Made by a program: the position numbers and the translations under genes | Notes under the pieces: generated by a model | Told to the model about the DNA's origin: nothing | The model's input: only the letters and a program-made list of their open reading frames with translations | Databases searched by the model: none | Shown: in pieces, positions 14,066 through 22,091 of the stretch | Layout of the letters: each line of letters starts with the position of its first letter | Numbering within the stretch: the stretch's first letter is position 1 | Assembly (NCBI GenBank): GCA_009784515.1 | Contig: WRBN01000008.1 | Span: forward strand, 1 to 35,614 | Direction of reading: 5' to 3' | From: Spirochaetaceae bacterium | Lineage (GTDB): Bacteria > Spirochaetota > Spirochaetia > WRBN01 | Length of the DNA stretch: 35,614 nt

Positions 14066-14893
14066 ATGATTTTAAAAATAAACAATGAGCAACTTAATTT
14101 TGAGCTGGAAGCCGAAGAAACCGAGCTTGGCCATATTTTAGATAAACTGATTATTTACCTGCGGGACGAGGGTTATGTCTTGCTGCAAATTAAGGTAAAT
14201 GATGGAGTTATCGATTTAAAAACCGCCGATTGGCAGCGGCTTAAACTGACCGAAATTAACGAACTTAACTTAACGGCCGAACTTATGCTGGAGCTGGACG
14301 AAGCTGTTTACGCCCTTAAACTCGCCGAAGAGGCGCTGTTGGCAGCTAATAAGGCGGCGTTGCTCAAAATGCAGCCGATGTGGCTTAAATTGGCTTACAG
14401 TATACGTTTTTGGCTGGCCGGCTTTGCTGTAGAAGAAAAACTTTATGCGGCGTTGTTGCAGTTGGATTCTTTACCGCTAGAGGCGGCTTCAAAACTAGTT
14501 AAGTTATTTATTGATATGCTAAACGAAAAAGAGAACGAACTTAACGATGTTTATACCGAACTTAATAAAACAATAACAGATTTATGTGATCATAAAGATA
14601 TTTTAACATCTTTGTCTAAGGCGTTTCAGCAAAATAACGATGCTAAAGCTATGCAAGATATGTTAAATTTTATGCAGCTTTTTCAAAAAATTATCCGCCT
14701 GTCATCTTTTATGCCGATAGGTAAGGCCAAAGAAGAATTGGTTAAGTTACTTAACGAGTTATCGGGGCAGCTCTCGGCTTTTACCGAAGCCTGTAGCGCC
14801 CGCGATTATATTTTGGCGGCCGATATAGCCGAGTACGAAATTAGTGAACGTTTGCCGCGTTTGCTGCCGATTATCGCTTTACTTAAAGAATAA
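14066..14893 (+). CDS. Unknown helical protein encoded after fliD
   Basis: A 275-aa, acidic, Leu/Glu-rich protein that should be almost wholly helical. It has no signal peptide or membrane span; the stretch WLKLAYSIRFWLAGFAVEE is amphipathic rather than transmembrane. It starts 12 bp after fliD without a clear ribosome binding site, which suggests coupling. I do not recognise a domain. Its conserved place after fliD in treponemes suggests a flagellar or filament-related role, for example as a secretion partner, but nothing in the sequence proves this. Confidence 0.65.
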   Translation: MILKINNEQLNFELEAEETELGHILDKLIIYLRDEGYVLLQIKVNDGVIDLKTADWQRLKLTEINELNLTAELMLELDEAVYALKLAEEALLAANKAALLKMQPMWLKLAYSIRFWLAGFAVEEKLYAALLQLDSLPLEAASKLVKLFIDMLNEKENELNDVYTELNKTITDLCDHKDILTSLSKAFQQNNDAKAMQDMLNFMQLFQKIIRLSSFMPIGKAKEELVKLLNELSGQLSAFTEACSARDYILAADIAEYEISERLPRLLPIIALLKE

Positions 14894-14899
14894 ATAAAA

Positions 14900-15166
14900 A
14901 TGAAATTAATAGAAATAAAAGATATTCAATACGAAGAAACAGCGGTTTATTACCGGCAAAAATACGAAGGAATAGCCGTCTTCGATTTTGAACAAGCCGG
15001 CGGTATCAACGAAGTGCCCATCTTTTTTGTGGTAGAGATTAACCCTTTAGGCGAAAAAAAAGTGTTAATCGAGTTTAAAAAGAATGTGCATTACCCGCTT
15101 ATCCCGCTGCTGCGCCAGTTGCGTGCCCGTATAGTTACTATGAAAGAGGACGGTTCGCTTTTTTAA
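14900..15166 (+). CDS. Small unknown protein between the fliD cluster and tsaE
   Basis: An 88-aa protein of mixed alpha/beta pattern (VPIFFVVEINPLGEKKVLIEF, then LIPLLRQLRARIVTMKED) without signal or membrane segment. Its stop overlaps the tsaE start as TAATG, so both are co-translated. It follows the helical protein by 6 bp. I do not recognise the family. The alternating strands suggest a compact single domain. Its conserved position between fliD and tsaE is all the context available. Confidence 0.65.
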   Translation: MKLIEIKDIQYEETAVYYRQKYEGIAVFDFEQAGGINEVPIFFVVEINPLGEKKVLIEFKKNVHYPLIPLLRQLRARIVTMKEDGSLF

Positions 15167-15576
15167 TGCTATTATCAAGCAGTGAGCAGCTGGAAGAATT
15201 GGCCATTGATTTTGCTAAAAATTTAAATGGCGGCGAAATTGTTGCTTTGTATGGTGGCTTAGGAGCCGGTAAAACCAGCTTTGTACGGGCGGCTTGTAAA
15301 GCTTTAGGAGTACAAAGGGTAACCAGCCCCAGTTATGGCCTCATTAATATTTATACCGATGGCAAATTTAAAATTGCTCACCTCGATTTGTACCGCTTAA
15401 GCAGCCTTGAGGAGTTTTTAATGATTGGCGGTGATGAGGTGATTAAAAACCACCTAAGTTTTATCGAGTGGCCCGAACTGATTAAAGATGAATTAACCCA
15501 TTGTATAAATATAACTATCGAAATTGCCGGCGATAACGGCCGTAAGGTAACTATAGATGAACATTTTAGCCATTGA
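15166..15576 (+). CDS. tsaE: tRNA t6A biosynthesis ATPase TsaE
   Basis: TsaE is the small ATPase that helps the TsaB-TsaD complex put threonylcarbamoyl on A37 of ANN-decoding tRNAs. At 136 aa it has the P-loop GGLGAGKTSFVRA (residues 30-42), then VTSPSYGLINIYTDG and HLDLYRL, the usual motifs, and IEWPEL near the end. The start overlaps the previous stop by one base. Its 3' end overlaps tsaB by 20 bp. It ends in TGA, one of the few TGA stops in the window. Confidence 0.94.
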   Translation: MLLSSSEQLEELAIDFAKNLNGGEIVALYGGLGAGKTSFVRAACKALGVQRVTSPSYGLINIYTDGKFKIAHLDLYRLSSLEEFLMIGGDEVIKNHLSFIEWPELIKDELTHCINITIEIAGDNGRKVTIDEHFSH

Positions 15577-16213
15577 AACCGCTGGTGAGGTGCTCTCTCT
15601 AGCTTGTTTGTATAATAATAAAATTTATGAGCTAAGTTATAATGTGGGTTTTAAGCATATCGAGCTGCTTCTGCCGGCCATCGATTTACTTTTTAATGAG
15701 GCTCGGCTGGATATTAACCAGATTAATTTATTGGCCATCAGCAGCGGGCCGGGTAGCTTTACTGCCTTGCGGGTTGGTTATAGCAGTGTTAAAGGCTTGG
15801 CTTTGGCTAAAAATATCCCTATTGTTAGCGTGCCAACTTTACCGGCTTATGCAAGTTCGCTTCGTAATCAAGAAGTGCTGGTGGTATTTGATGGCCGTAA
15901 AAATCGTTTTTATGCCGAATTGTTTATTAATAATAATTCAATTTACGGCCCAATGGATATTACTTTAGATGATTTAATAATTAAACTTAAAGCTTACCCT
16001 AATGTTATTATCACCGGCCCGGCGGCTCCGCTTTTAAATTTAAATTATGAGATAGATGAAAATTATAATAGCCCTAAGGCTAAATTTTTAATACCTTTAG
16101 CGCAAGAGATTTATCAAGAGTGCGGAGCCGATGCCGATAGCGCCGGCCCCAATTATTTACGGCTTAGTGATGCCGAGTTAGCTTTGCAGCCGGCTAAAGC
16201 GCATAATCTTTAG
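15557..16213 (+). CDS. tsaB: tRNA t6A biosynthesis protein TsaB
   Basis: TsaB is the ASKHA-fold partner that dimerises with the catalytic TsaD. The 218-aa protein opens MNILAIETAGEVLSLA and has SSGPGSFTALRVGYSSVKGLALA, the diagnostic segment of TsaB/YeaZ. The C-terminal half is variable, as usual. It overlaps tsaE by 20 bp, so the pair is made together. TsaD and TsaC are not in the window. The product t6A is also the substrate of MtaB encoded at 7.1-8.5 kb. Confidence 0.94.
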   Translation: MNILAIETAGEVLSLACLYNNKIYELSYNVGFKHIELLLPAIDLLFNEARLDINQINLLAISSGPGSFTALRVGYSSVKGLALAKNIPIVSVPTLPAYASSLRNQEVLVVFDGRKNRFYAELFINNNSIYGPMDITLDDLIIKLKAYPNVIITGPAAPLLNLNYEIDENYNSPKAKFLIPLAQEIYQECGADADSAGPNYLRLSDAELALQPAKAHNL

Positions 16214-16233
16214 TAAATATAGCTGTTTAACCA

Positions 16234-16262
16234 TTGACAGAGTACTCTTTTTACGTTATCAT
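16234..16262 (+). promoter_or_regulatory. Promoter of pyrR
   Basis: TTGACA (16234-16239), 17 nt, TATCAT (16257-16262). The leader to the GTG at 16295 is about 26 nt and contains GAGGAG. Confidence 0.78.
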
Positions 16263-16294
16263 ATAACAATTTGTTTTTTATTTGAGGAGTATCT

Positions 16295-16852
16295 GTGAAA
16301 AAAGTAATTTTGGATAAAGATGATGTTAATGTCATCATCGAGCGTTTGGCTATCGATGTTTACCAACATATAGCTCGCAAGCACAACAATTTAGCTTTTA
16401 TCGGCATTCAAAGCAGGGGCGATAAGATTGCCTTGCGCTTAAAGCAGCTTATCGAAGCTAAGCATAAAAGAGTTGGTAATAATTATGGCGAAATCCCACT
16501 GGGGATACTTAATATTAATTTTTACCGAGATGATTTAAAGAAAAATTCTGAAGCGCCATTGGTAAACGATTTTAAAATAGATTTTGATATAACCGGTAAG
16601 CATGTGGTGCTTGTAGACGATGTTTTTTATACCGGCCGTACCGTCCGGGCCGCTTTAGATGCCATTTTTGATAAAGGCCGGCCGGCTAAAATTAGTATGC
16701 TTACTTTAATTAAACGGCCGGGCCGCGAACTGCCTGTTTTACCGGAGTTTGTTGGGCTTGATTTGCGGGTGGGTGATGGCGAATATGTTAAGGTAGAGCT
16801 TACTGAGGTGGAAGGCGAAGATAAAGTAACCGTCTTTGATAGGCCAAACTAA
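16295..16852 (+). CDS. pyrR: PyrR-type uracil phosphoribosyltransferase / pyrimidine regulator
   Basis: PyrR binds pyr mRNA in Gram-positive bacteria and also makes UMP from uracil and PRPP. The 185-aa protein has GIQSRGDKIALRLK, the PRPP loop VVLVDDVFYTGRTVRAALDA and VDD/TGRT exactly as in PyrR, then LIKRPGRELPVLPEFVG. The start is GTG, preceded by GAGGAG at 6 nt. It is monocistronic, with its own promoter and a strong terminator, so it probably acts in salvage or as a regulator of remote pyr genes. No PyrR-binding attenuator is visible ahead of it. Confidence 0.92.
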   Translation: MKKVILDKDDVNVIIERLAIDVYQHIARKHNNLAFIGIQSRGDKIALRLKQLIEAKHKRVGNNYGEIPLGILNINFYRDDLKKNSEAPLVNDFKIDFDITGKHVVLVDDVFYTGRTVRAALDAIFDKGRPAKISMLTLIKRPGRELPVLPEFVGLDLRVGDGEYVKVELTEVEGEDKVTVFDRPN

Positions 16853-16885
16853 GCAGTTAATAACTAATAGTGAATAATTAATAAT

Positions 16886-16905
16886 GGCCGCTTGGCGGCC
16901 TTTTT
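16886..16905 (+). terminator. Terminator after pyrR
   Basis: GGCCGC (16886-16891), a TTG loop and GCGGCC (16895-16900) are followed by five T. It separates pyrR from the convergent pyridoxamine kinase gene. Confidence 0.88.
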
Positions 16906-16916
16906 ATGGCAGTTTG

Positions 16917-17771
16917 TTAAATTACCTTAAAATCACATTCTTCGTCGCCTTGCATTAAGCTGGGCAAAGCCGGCTCTAGGCAAAGCTCAAGGTTATACTC
17001 TTTAGCCAGTTTAGCGCATTTATAAAGATAGCTGGCGGCTTGTTTAACGGCCCTTTCAAAAGTTAATCCCTGTAAAAGACGGCCCACTAAGATGCTGGCA
17101 AAACTGTCGCCGGTGCCATGTAAAGAATGCTCAAAATTTATATAAGGAGTACTTACACGAAAGAATTGGCCTGTACCGCTATCGTAAGCGTAACTGGTAA
17201 TGTGGTTATCCCCAGCGTGATGGCTGCCGGTTAAAACGATTTGTTTAACCCCTAATTTGTGCAGGGCCAACAACATCTCTTTAGCTTCTTCCTCAGTAAC
17301 GGCTAGTTTTACTTCACGGCCCAATAAGAAAGCCGCTTCCGTTAAGTTAGGTGAAGCCGCCGCCGCACGTCCGATAAGTTTTTTCATAGCAGAAACTTGG
17401 TTATCGTCAAAACCATGATAGAGCGCGCCGTTGTCTCCCAGTACCGGGTCGACAAAAATAAAACCGGGTTTAAAGCTATCGATATAACTTTCGGCGATGG
17501 CTACTTGGTCGGGGCTGGCAAGGTACCCCGAATAAAAAGCATCAAACTTTAAGTTAAGTTCTTGCCACAAAGGAATAAACTTTTTTAGCTCATCACCCAA
17601 ATTAAGCACCGATGGCAGCACGCTAAAACCAAAGTGATGGGCCAGTAAAGCCGTTGGCAACGGACAAACTTGGCAATTTAAACTGGGTAAAATCGTACTA
17701 ACTGCCGATAAGCTGGAACGGCCATAACCACACAAATCGTGCATGGCCAATACTTTAAAGGGAGGAGTCAT
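16917..17771 (-). CDS. Pyridoxamine/pyridoxal kinase
   Basis: A 284-aa ribokinase-superfamily kinase that phosphorylates B6 vitamers, giving PLP salvage. It begins KVLAMHDLCGYGRSSLSAVSTILPSL, the typical start of the clostridial-type pyridoxamine kinases, and later has FVDPVLGDNGALYHGF. The catalytic anion hole and base lie in LHGTGDSFASILVGRLL (Asp in GTGD). ASPNLTEAAFLLG is the PN/T-E motif. It lies 30 bp downstream of rplS in the same direction, so it may read from the ffh operon. AGAGG sits ahead of the ATG. Whether pyridoxal, pyridoxine or HMP is the main substrate cannot be fixed from sequence. Confidence 0.87.
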   Translation of the reverse strand: MTPPFKVLAMHDLCGYGRSSLSAVSTILPSLNCQVCPLPTALLAHHFGFSVLPSVLNLGDELKKFIPLWQELNLKFDAFYSGYLASPDQVAIAESYIDSFKPGFIFVDPVLGDNGALYHGFDDNQVSAMKKLIGRAAAASPNLTEAAFLLGREVKLAVTEEEAKEMLLALHKLGVKQIVLTGSHHAGDNHITSYAYDSGTGQFFRVSTPYINFEHSLHGTGDSFASILVGRLLQGLTFERAVKQAASYLYKCAKLAKEYNLELCLEPALPSLMQGDEECDFKVI

Positions 17772-17801
17772 TATAACCTCTTTTTCTTTTTTAAAGTTAT
17801 C

Positions 17802-18170
17802 TTAATTACCGGCTACTTTAACGCGTTTTTGCACTAATTGCTTAACGTTGGTAGCTTTACCTACGCGGTCGCGCAAATAATATAACTTAGCTCGGCGCAC
17901 ACGGCCGCGCTGTACCAGCTCTACCTTTTCTAGGCGCGGGCTATGCAGCGGGAAAATCTTTTCCACACCAACGCCAAAACTTAATTTGCGTACGGTAAAG
18001 GTGCGGCTAATCCCGCCGTTATTTTTAGCAATTACTGTACCTTCATAAATTTGCACGCGCTCGGTTTTGCCTTCAACAATTTTAAAGTGCACCTTAACGG
18101 TATCACCAATGCTAAAATTTTCGGCCTCATCTTTAAGTTGTTTAGCTTCTACTTGTTTAATTAAATCCAT
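17802..18170 (-). CDS. rplS: 50S ribosomal protein bL19
   Basis: The 122-aa protein shows FSIGDTVKVHFKIVEGKTERVQIYEGTVIAKNNGG and the SFGVGVEKIFPLHSP loop, then RRAKLYYLRDRVGKA, all standard bL19. It lies 4 bp after trmD, the classical trmD-rplS pairing. AAGGAT is found about 8 nt before the ATG. Confidence 0.97.
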   Translation of the reverse strand: MDLIKQVEAKQLKDEAENFSIGDTVKVHFKIVEGKTERVQIYEGTVIAKNNGGISRTFTVRKLSFGVGVEKIFPLHSPRLEKVELVQRGRVRRAKLYYLRDRVGKATNVKQLVQKRVKVAGN

Positions 18171-18174
18171 AACA

Positions 18175-18864
18175 TCAATCCTTTTTTATTATCGCTTCAT
18201 TATGCACAATTTCCCCACGATTGGCAAGGGTTTTGGCCATACTTTTTGCAAATCGCCACTTTTTTATTTCGTGGTGATTGCCGCTTAACAACACCTCCGG
18301 CACTTTATGACCGCGCCAGTCTTCGGGGCGGGTGTAGTGCGGGTACTCGAGTAAATCATCGTTAAAGCTTTCTTCTGCAAGACTTTGTTCGTTAATCACT
18401 CCCTCCAGCAGCCGCATTATACTATCTACAATCACAAGGCCGGCCAGCTCGCCGCTTGCCATTACATAGTTACCAATACTCATTTCTTCATCTACGTAAC
18501 AATCTATAATGCGTTGGTCAATCCCCTCGTATCTGCCGCAAATCAAGATAAGCTCGCTCTGCTGGCTTAACCTAACGGCAGCGGCTTGATTAAAAAGCCG
18601 TCCCGAAGGTGTAGGGTAGACGATGTAACTGCCGGCCGTTTTGTGCGCCTCGATGGCCCGGCCCAGCGGTTCGGGTTTAAAAACCATGCCGGCCCCGCCG
18701 CCAAAAGGGTGGTCATCGCATTTTTTATGCTTATCGGTAGCATAGTTACGAATATTTATATTGTTATAACTTAAAGCTCCCTTAGTTATGGCCCGTTTAG
18801 CGATAGAGCTGGTAAAGTACGGCTCGATGATTTCGGGAAAGAGTGAAAGTAACGTAATTTTCAA
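18175..18864 (-). CDS. trmD: tRNA (guanine37-N1)-methyltransferase
   Basis: TrmD uses SAM to make m1G37 and so prevents +1 frameshifting. The 229-aa protein opens MKITLLSLFPEIIEPYFTSS and has DDHPFGGGAGMVFKPEPL, then the knotted SAM site LILICGRYEGIDQRIID and EEMSIGNYVMASGELAG, where most TrmD proteins have DYVLSGGE. The linker and C-terminal domain include RPEDWRGHKVPEVLLSGNH. It sits between rimM and rplS. The NYVMASGE variant is worth a note but keeps the fold-critical Gly and Glu. Confidence 0.96.
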   Translation of the reverse strand: MKITLLSLFPEIIEPYFTSSIAKRAITKGALSYNNINIRNYATDKHKKCDDHPFGGGAGMVFKPEPLGRAIEAHKTAGSYIVYPTPSGRLFNQAAAVRLSQQSELILICGRYEGIDQRIIDCYVDEEMSIGNYVMASGELAGLVIVDSIMRLLEGVINEQSLAEESFNDDLLEYPHYTRPEDWRGHKVPEVLLSGNHHEIKKWRFAKSMAKTLANRGEIVHNEAIIKKD

Positions 18865-18883
18865 TCTTAAATACCTTTATAAA

Positions 18884-19393
18884 TTACTCGCTAAACAGAC
18901 AGTCATCGTTTAATAGCTCGATGGTACCGCCGTTTAAATCTACTTTCCCTACAAAGTGGGCAATAAAAGGTAAATAAGCCGGGCGGCCGTTATTAAGTTT
19001 TAGCTCCAATAAAATGTGGGCGGCTTCGCTGTAAGCTACCACTGCGGCGATAACTTCCCCTTTAAAAACCACTTTTAAGCCAATTAAATCGGCCACATAA
19101 TATTCATTGTTCGCCAAAGCGGCAGCTTGCCGGCGCGTAAGCCACAATTCGCTGCCGGTTAATAACTTAACTTCTTCGGGGCTGTTAATACCCTCAAAGT
19201 AAAGCACCGCTATTTGCCCTTTAAGTTCGGCTTTAACCACTTTAAATTCTTCTTCGTGTTCTCTTTTTAAAGTAACACTTTGTCCGGCTAACTTAACAAG
19301 GTGCGCTAATTCGCCCGACAAACTTTTTACTTTAATGCCGCCGTGTACGCCAAAGCTGGAGCCAAGCTTGCCGCTTAATAGTTTAGCTATCAA
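18884..19393 (-). CDS. rimM: Ribosome maturation factor RimM
   Basis: RimM helps assemble the 30S head through contact with uS19. The conserved part starts LSGKLGSSFGVHGGIKVKSLSGE, the usual G-x-HG-hKGh motif, and ends with the PRC-barrel half (EYYVADLIGLKVV, PFIAHFVGKVDLNGGTIEL). I take the TTG at 19393 as start: it overlaps the last 11 bases of khpA and gives about 169 aa, the normal length. The frame stays open further inside khpA, but that extension is not RimM-like. The start codon choice is uncertain; the family is not. Confidence 0.88.
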   Translation of the reverse strand: MIAKLLSGKLGSSFGVHGGIKVKSLSGELAHLVKLAGQSVTLKREHEEEFKVVKAELKGQIAVLYFEGINSPEEVKLLTGSELWLTRRQAAALANNEYYVADLIGLKVVFKGEVIAAVVAYSEAAHILLELKLNNGRPAYLPFIAHFVGKVDLNGGTIELLNDDCLFSE

Positions 19394-19616
19394 TTTGCAA
19401 GATGACGCGTTCGCTGTCGGGATTATTTTGCGCCGCCAATAAAGTGCGGATAGCTTTGGCGGTACGGCCATGTTTGCCAATCACCCGTCCTAAATCATCT
19501 TTAGTTAAAAAGAGTTTAAGCAGCGCCCCGTCTTCGTTGCGGCTTTCGGTTATAGTTACGGCTTCGGGCTGCAAAGCTAGCTCTTTAGCAATAAATTCGA
19601 TTAATTCTCTTTGCAT
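19383..19616 (-). CDS. khpA: KH-domain RNA-binding protein KhpA
   Basis: A 77-aa single KH-domain protein with the GxxG loop in DDLGRVIGKHGRTAKAIRTLL, near residues 40-60. KhpA/YlqC binds many RNAs and is usually encoded between rpsP and rimM, as here. It starts 2 bp after rpsP and overlaps rimM, so it is translated as part of the ffh-rpsP-khpA-rimM-trmD-rplS chain. Confidence 0.93.
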   Translation of the reverse strand: MQRELIEFIAKELALQPEAVTITESRNEDGALLKLFLTKDDLGRVIGKHGRTAKAIRTLLAAQNNPDSERVILQIDS

Positions 19617-19618
19617 AA

Positions 19619-19861
19619 CTATAAAGTAATTTTATTTTTACGGAATAAATCTTTAACCGTTGGGGTAAGCTGCGCCCCTTGCCCCAGCCATTTTTGGGCC
19701 AGTTCGGTATTTACTTTAAAAGTATCCACCTTTTCTACCGGCTTGTAATAACCAAGCTCATCTAACACTTCGCCATCGCGCGGCTTGCGGGCATCTACAG
19801 CTACAATCCTATAATAAGGCCTTTTAGGTGCACCAAAACGTTTTAATCTTATCTTTACCAC
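19619..19861 (-). CDS. rpsP: 30S ribosomal protein bS16
   Basis: An 80-aa bS16: [29 protein letters not shown] then [12 protein letters not shown] and the C-terminal [21 protein letters not shown]. The start is a GTG placed directly after the ffh stop codon (TAA then GTG), with GGAG inside the end of ffh as ribosome binding site. Confidence 0.97.
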   Translation of the reverse strand: MVKIRLKRFGAPKRPYYRIVAVDARKPRDGEVLDELGYYKPVEKVDTFKVNTELAQKWLGQGAQLTPTVKDLFRKNKITL

Positions 19862-21193
19862 TTAAACTCCTTTCCCAAGCCCTTGCATTAGTTGGGCTTG
19901 ATACTCTTTATTTTTAGTTAATTTTTTCATTTGCAGCTTCATTTTCTCGAAGCGGTTTAAAAAACGGTTTACTTCCACAATCGTGGCGCCGCTGCCCTTA
20001 GCAATCCGTTTACGGCGGCTAGGGTTTAAAATAAGCGGATTATTGCGTTCTTTTAAGGTCATACTTAAAATAATGGCTTCTTCGCGGCTAATTTGTTTTT
20101 CGTTAAAATTGGCTTCAATGTCTTCGGCTTTAACGCCGGGCAACATCTTGGCCAGTTCGCCGGCTTTGCCCATCTTTTTAAGCTGGGCGATTTGTTCAAG
20201 GTAATCGGCTAAGCTAAAAGTTTTACTCATAAGCTTAGCTTGCATTTTTAAGGCGTCTTCGGTGTCCACCACCTCTTGGGCGCGCTCCACAAGGCTAACA
20301 ATATCGCCCATACCCAGTATACGGCTGGCCACGCGGTCGGGGTAAAACGGCTCGAGGTTATCCAGCTTTTCGCCCACACCCACATATTTAATCGGCCTTT
20401 CGGTAACGCTTTTAATACTGAGGGCGGCACCGCCGCGCGTATCGCTATCGTACTTACTTAAAATAACCCCGGTAATGCCTACCTGCTCGTTAAAACTTTT
20501 GGCGATGGCGGCGGCGTTTTGGCCGGTCATGGCATCGGCAACCAGTAGTTTTTCATCGGGCTTTGCGATGTCGATAAGTTCTTTAAGTTCGGCCATTAAG
20601 GCCTCATCAATTTGCAAACGGCCGGCGGTATCGATAATTACCACATTATATTGATGTTTAGCGGCGTATTTTAAAGCCGCTTTAATGCGTTTAATAACAT
20701 GGGTTTCTTCGGTAAAAACCGGTACCTCAAGCTGGGCGCCCAACGTTTGCAGCTGCTCTACGGCGGCGGGGCGGCTTAAATCGGCCGCTACCAATAACGG
20801 CCGGCGGCCTTCTTTTTTTAAAAGCCCGGCCAGCTTACCGCTGCTGGTGGTTTTACCGCTGCCTTGCAGCCCCAGCATAACGATGACCGAGGTTACATCG
20901 GGGTTTTTTAAATTAAGTTTAACTTGCTCATCGCCGAGTAATTTAACTAAACGGTCGTAAAGAATTTTAATGAATTGCTGGCCGGGATTAATTCCTTTAA
21001 GCACTCGTTCGCCCATAGCCTCTTCGCTAACGGCATTAATAAAACGGCGCACCACGCGCAAATTTACATCGGCCTCGAGCAAGGCGGTTTTAATTTGCTC
21101 GATGCTTTCTTCAATATTTTTATCGGAGATACGGGCCTTGCCGCTAAGGCTACGGCCTATCTCACTAAAGGTGTTTTGCAATTTATCAAACAT
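19862..21193 (-). CDS. ffh: Signal recognition particle GTPase Ffh
   Basis: Ffh (SRP54) binds signal sequences on nascent chains and docks with FtsY for membrane insertion. The 443-aa protein has the N helical bundle, then the G domain with GLQGSGKTTSSGKLAGLL (P-loop), DLSRPAAVEQLQ, IIDTAGRLQ and a G4 written SKYDSDTRGGAAL in place of the common TKLDGDARGGAAL. The C-terminal M domain is Met-rich and carries the RNA-binding NPSRRKRIAKGSG. It heads the operon with rpsP. A promoter lies 11 nt before the ATG, leaving at most a few leader bases. Confidence 0.96.
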   Translation of the reverse strand: MFDKLQNTFSEIGRSLSGKARISDKNIEESIEQIKTALLEADVNLRVVRRFINAVSEEAMGERVLKGINPGQQFIKILYDRLVKLLGDEQVKLNLKNPDVTSVIVMLGLQGSGKTTSSGKLAGLLKKEGRRPLLVAADLSRPAAVEQLQTLGAQLEVPVFTEETHVIKRIKAALKYAAKHQYNVVIIDTAGRLQIDEALMAELKELIDIAKPDEKLLVADAMTGQNAAAIAKSFNEQVGITGVILSKYDSDTRGGAALSIKSVTERPIKYVGVGEKLDNLEPFYPDRVASRILGMGDIVSLVERAQEVVDTEDALKMQAKLMSKTFSLADYLEQIAQLKKMGKAGELAKMLPGVKAEDIEANFNEKQISREEAIILSMTLKERNNPLILNPSRRKRIAKGSGATIVEVNRFLNRFEKMKLQMKKLTKNKEYQAQLMQGLGKGV

Positions 21194-21204
21194 AATACAT
21201 AGTT

Positions 21205-21256
21205 ACTATAAACCACTTAAGAGGGCTTTGTCAATAGTCAAAAACTATGTTACTAT
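21205..21256. promoter_or_regulatory. Overlapping divergent promoters for ffh and the LRR gene
   Basis: Leftward: TTGACA (21229-21234), 18 nt, TATAGT (21205-21210), serving ffh. Rightward: TTGTCA (21228-21233), 17 nt, TACTAT (21251-21256), serving the gene at 21276. The two -35 boxes share the same six bases, so the polymerases must compete. Confidence 0.65.
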
Positions 21257-21275
21257 ACCTTAAGCAGGTATTTTA

Positions 21276-22091
21276 ATGAGTAAGTCCGGAAATGTTGCTG
21301 ATATTTATAATTTATTTCAAGATAAAATTTTACGTGCAGCCGTAGCTAAAAAATTGGGGGTTGCGGCCGCTTTAACGGGGCAGCCATTAATGGAAGCCCT
21401 AGCCCAAATTACTCAGCTTGATTTAGGCCGCAAAACTTTACACGCTGAACAAATTAAAGATAGCGGCGGCCTAGAGTATTTAACGGGTTTAACTAAACTT
21501 AATATAGGCGACCATTATTTATATCATTTAAATATAGATAAATTAACGAATTTAACGCAGCTTTTAGCTTATTGGAACTATCCCGAAGAGTTAGATTTAA
21601 GTAAGCTTACCAATTTAACCGAGCTTGATTTAGGTGATTGCGATTTATCTCTGCTGGAAAGTTTAGATGTAACTGGGCTCGCCAAACTTACTAAACTTAA
21701 CCTTATTTCCTGCGGTTTATTTAATAACCTTAATATAGAAGGCTTAACCAATTTAGCGGAAGTAGATGTAAGCCTTAACTCTTTTGTTAGCCTAGATATA
21801 AGCACTTTAATCGGCTTAAAAAGTTTTGATGGTTTTGTCTGTAAATTAACCGCTCTTAAAGTTGGGCAGCTGCCTCACTTAACGGGATTAAACTTAACAT
21901 GCAACGAATTAACCCACATCGATGTAAGCGGCTGCCCCAATTTAACGAAGCTTTATTTAAATGGTAATAATTTAAGCCGGTTAGATATTAGCCATAACCC
22001 GTTATTAGAGGAACTTTGGTTGGATAAAAAGACAACAATTAGGGGCAGAGAGAATTGCCCCAAAGTTATAATTAAACACGATAAAAATTAA
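21276..22091 (+). CDS. Leucine-rich-repeat protein
   Basis: A 271-aa protein built from about eight leucine-rich repeats of roughly 21-22 residues. The repeats read LTKLNLI..., LTNLAEVDVSLN and then LTGLNLTCNELTHIDVSGC and LTKLYLNGNNLSRLDISHN, the solenoid pattern for protein-protein binding. There is no signal peptide or membrane segment, so a cytoplasmic location is likely. The N-terminal 60 residues are not repeats. AGG lies about 9 nt ahead of the ATG. Its 3' end overlaps the convergent ABC ATPase by 4 bp. The LRR class is clear; the partner is unknown. Confidence 0.83.
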   Translation: MSKSGNVADIYNLFQDKILRAAVAKKLGVAAALTGQPLMEALAQITQLDLGRKTLHAEQIKDSGGLEYLTGLTKLNIGDHYLYHLNIDKLTNLTQLLAYWNYPEELDLSKLTNLTELDLGDCDLSLLESLDVTGLAKLTKLNLISCGLFNNLNIEGLTNLAEVDVSLNSFVSLDISTLIGLKSFDGFVCKLTALKVGQLPHLTGLNLTCNELTHIDVSGCPNLTKLYLNGNNLSRLDISHNPLLEELWLDKKTTIRGRENCPKVIIKHDKN

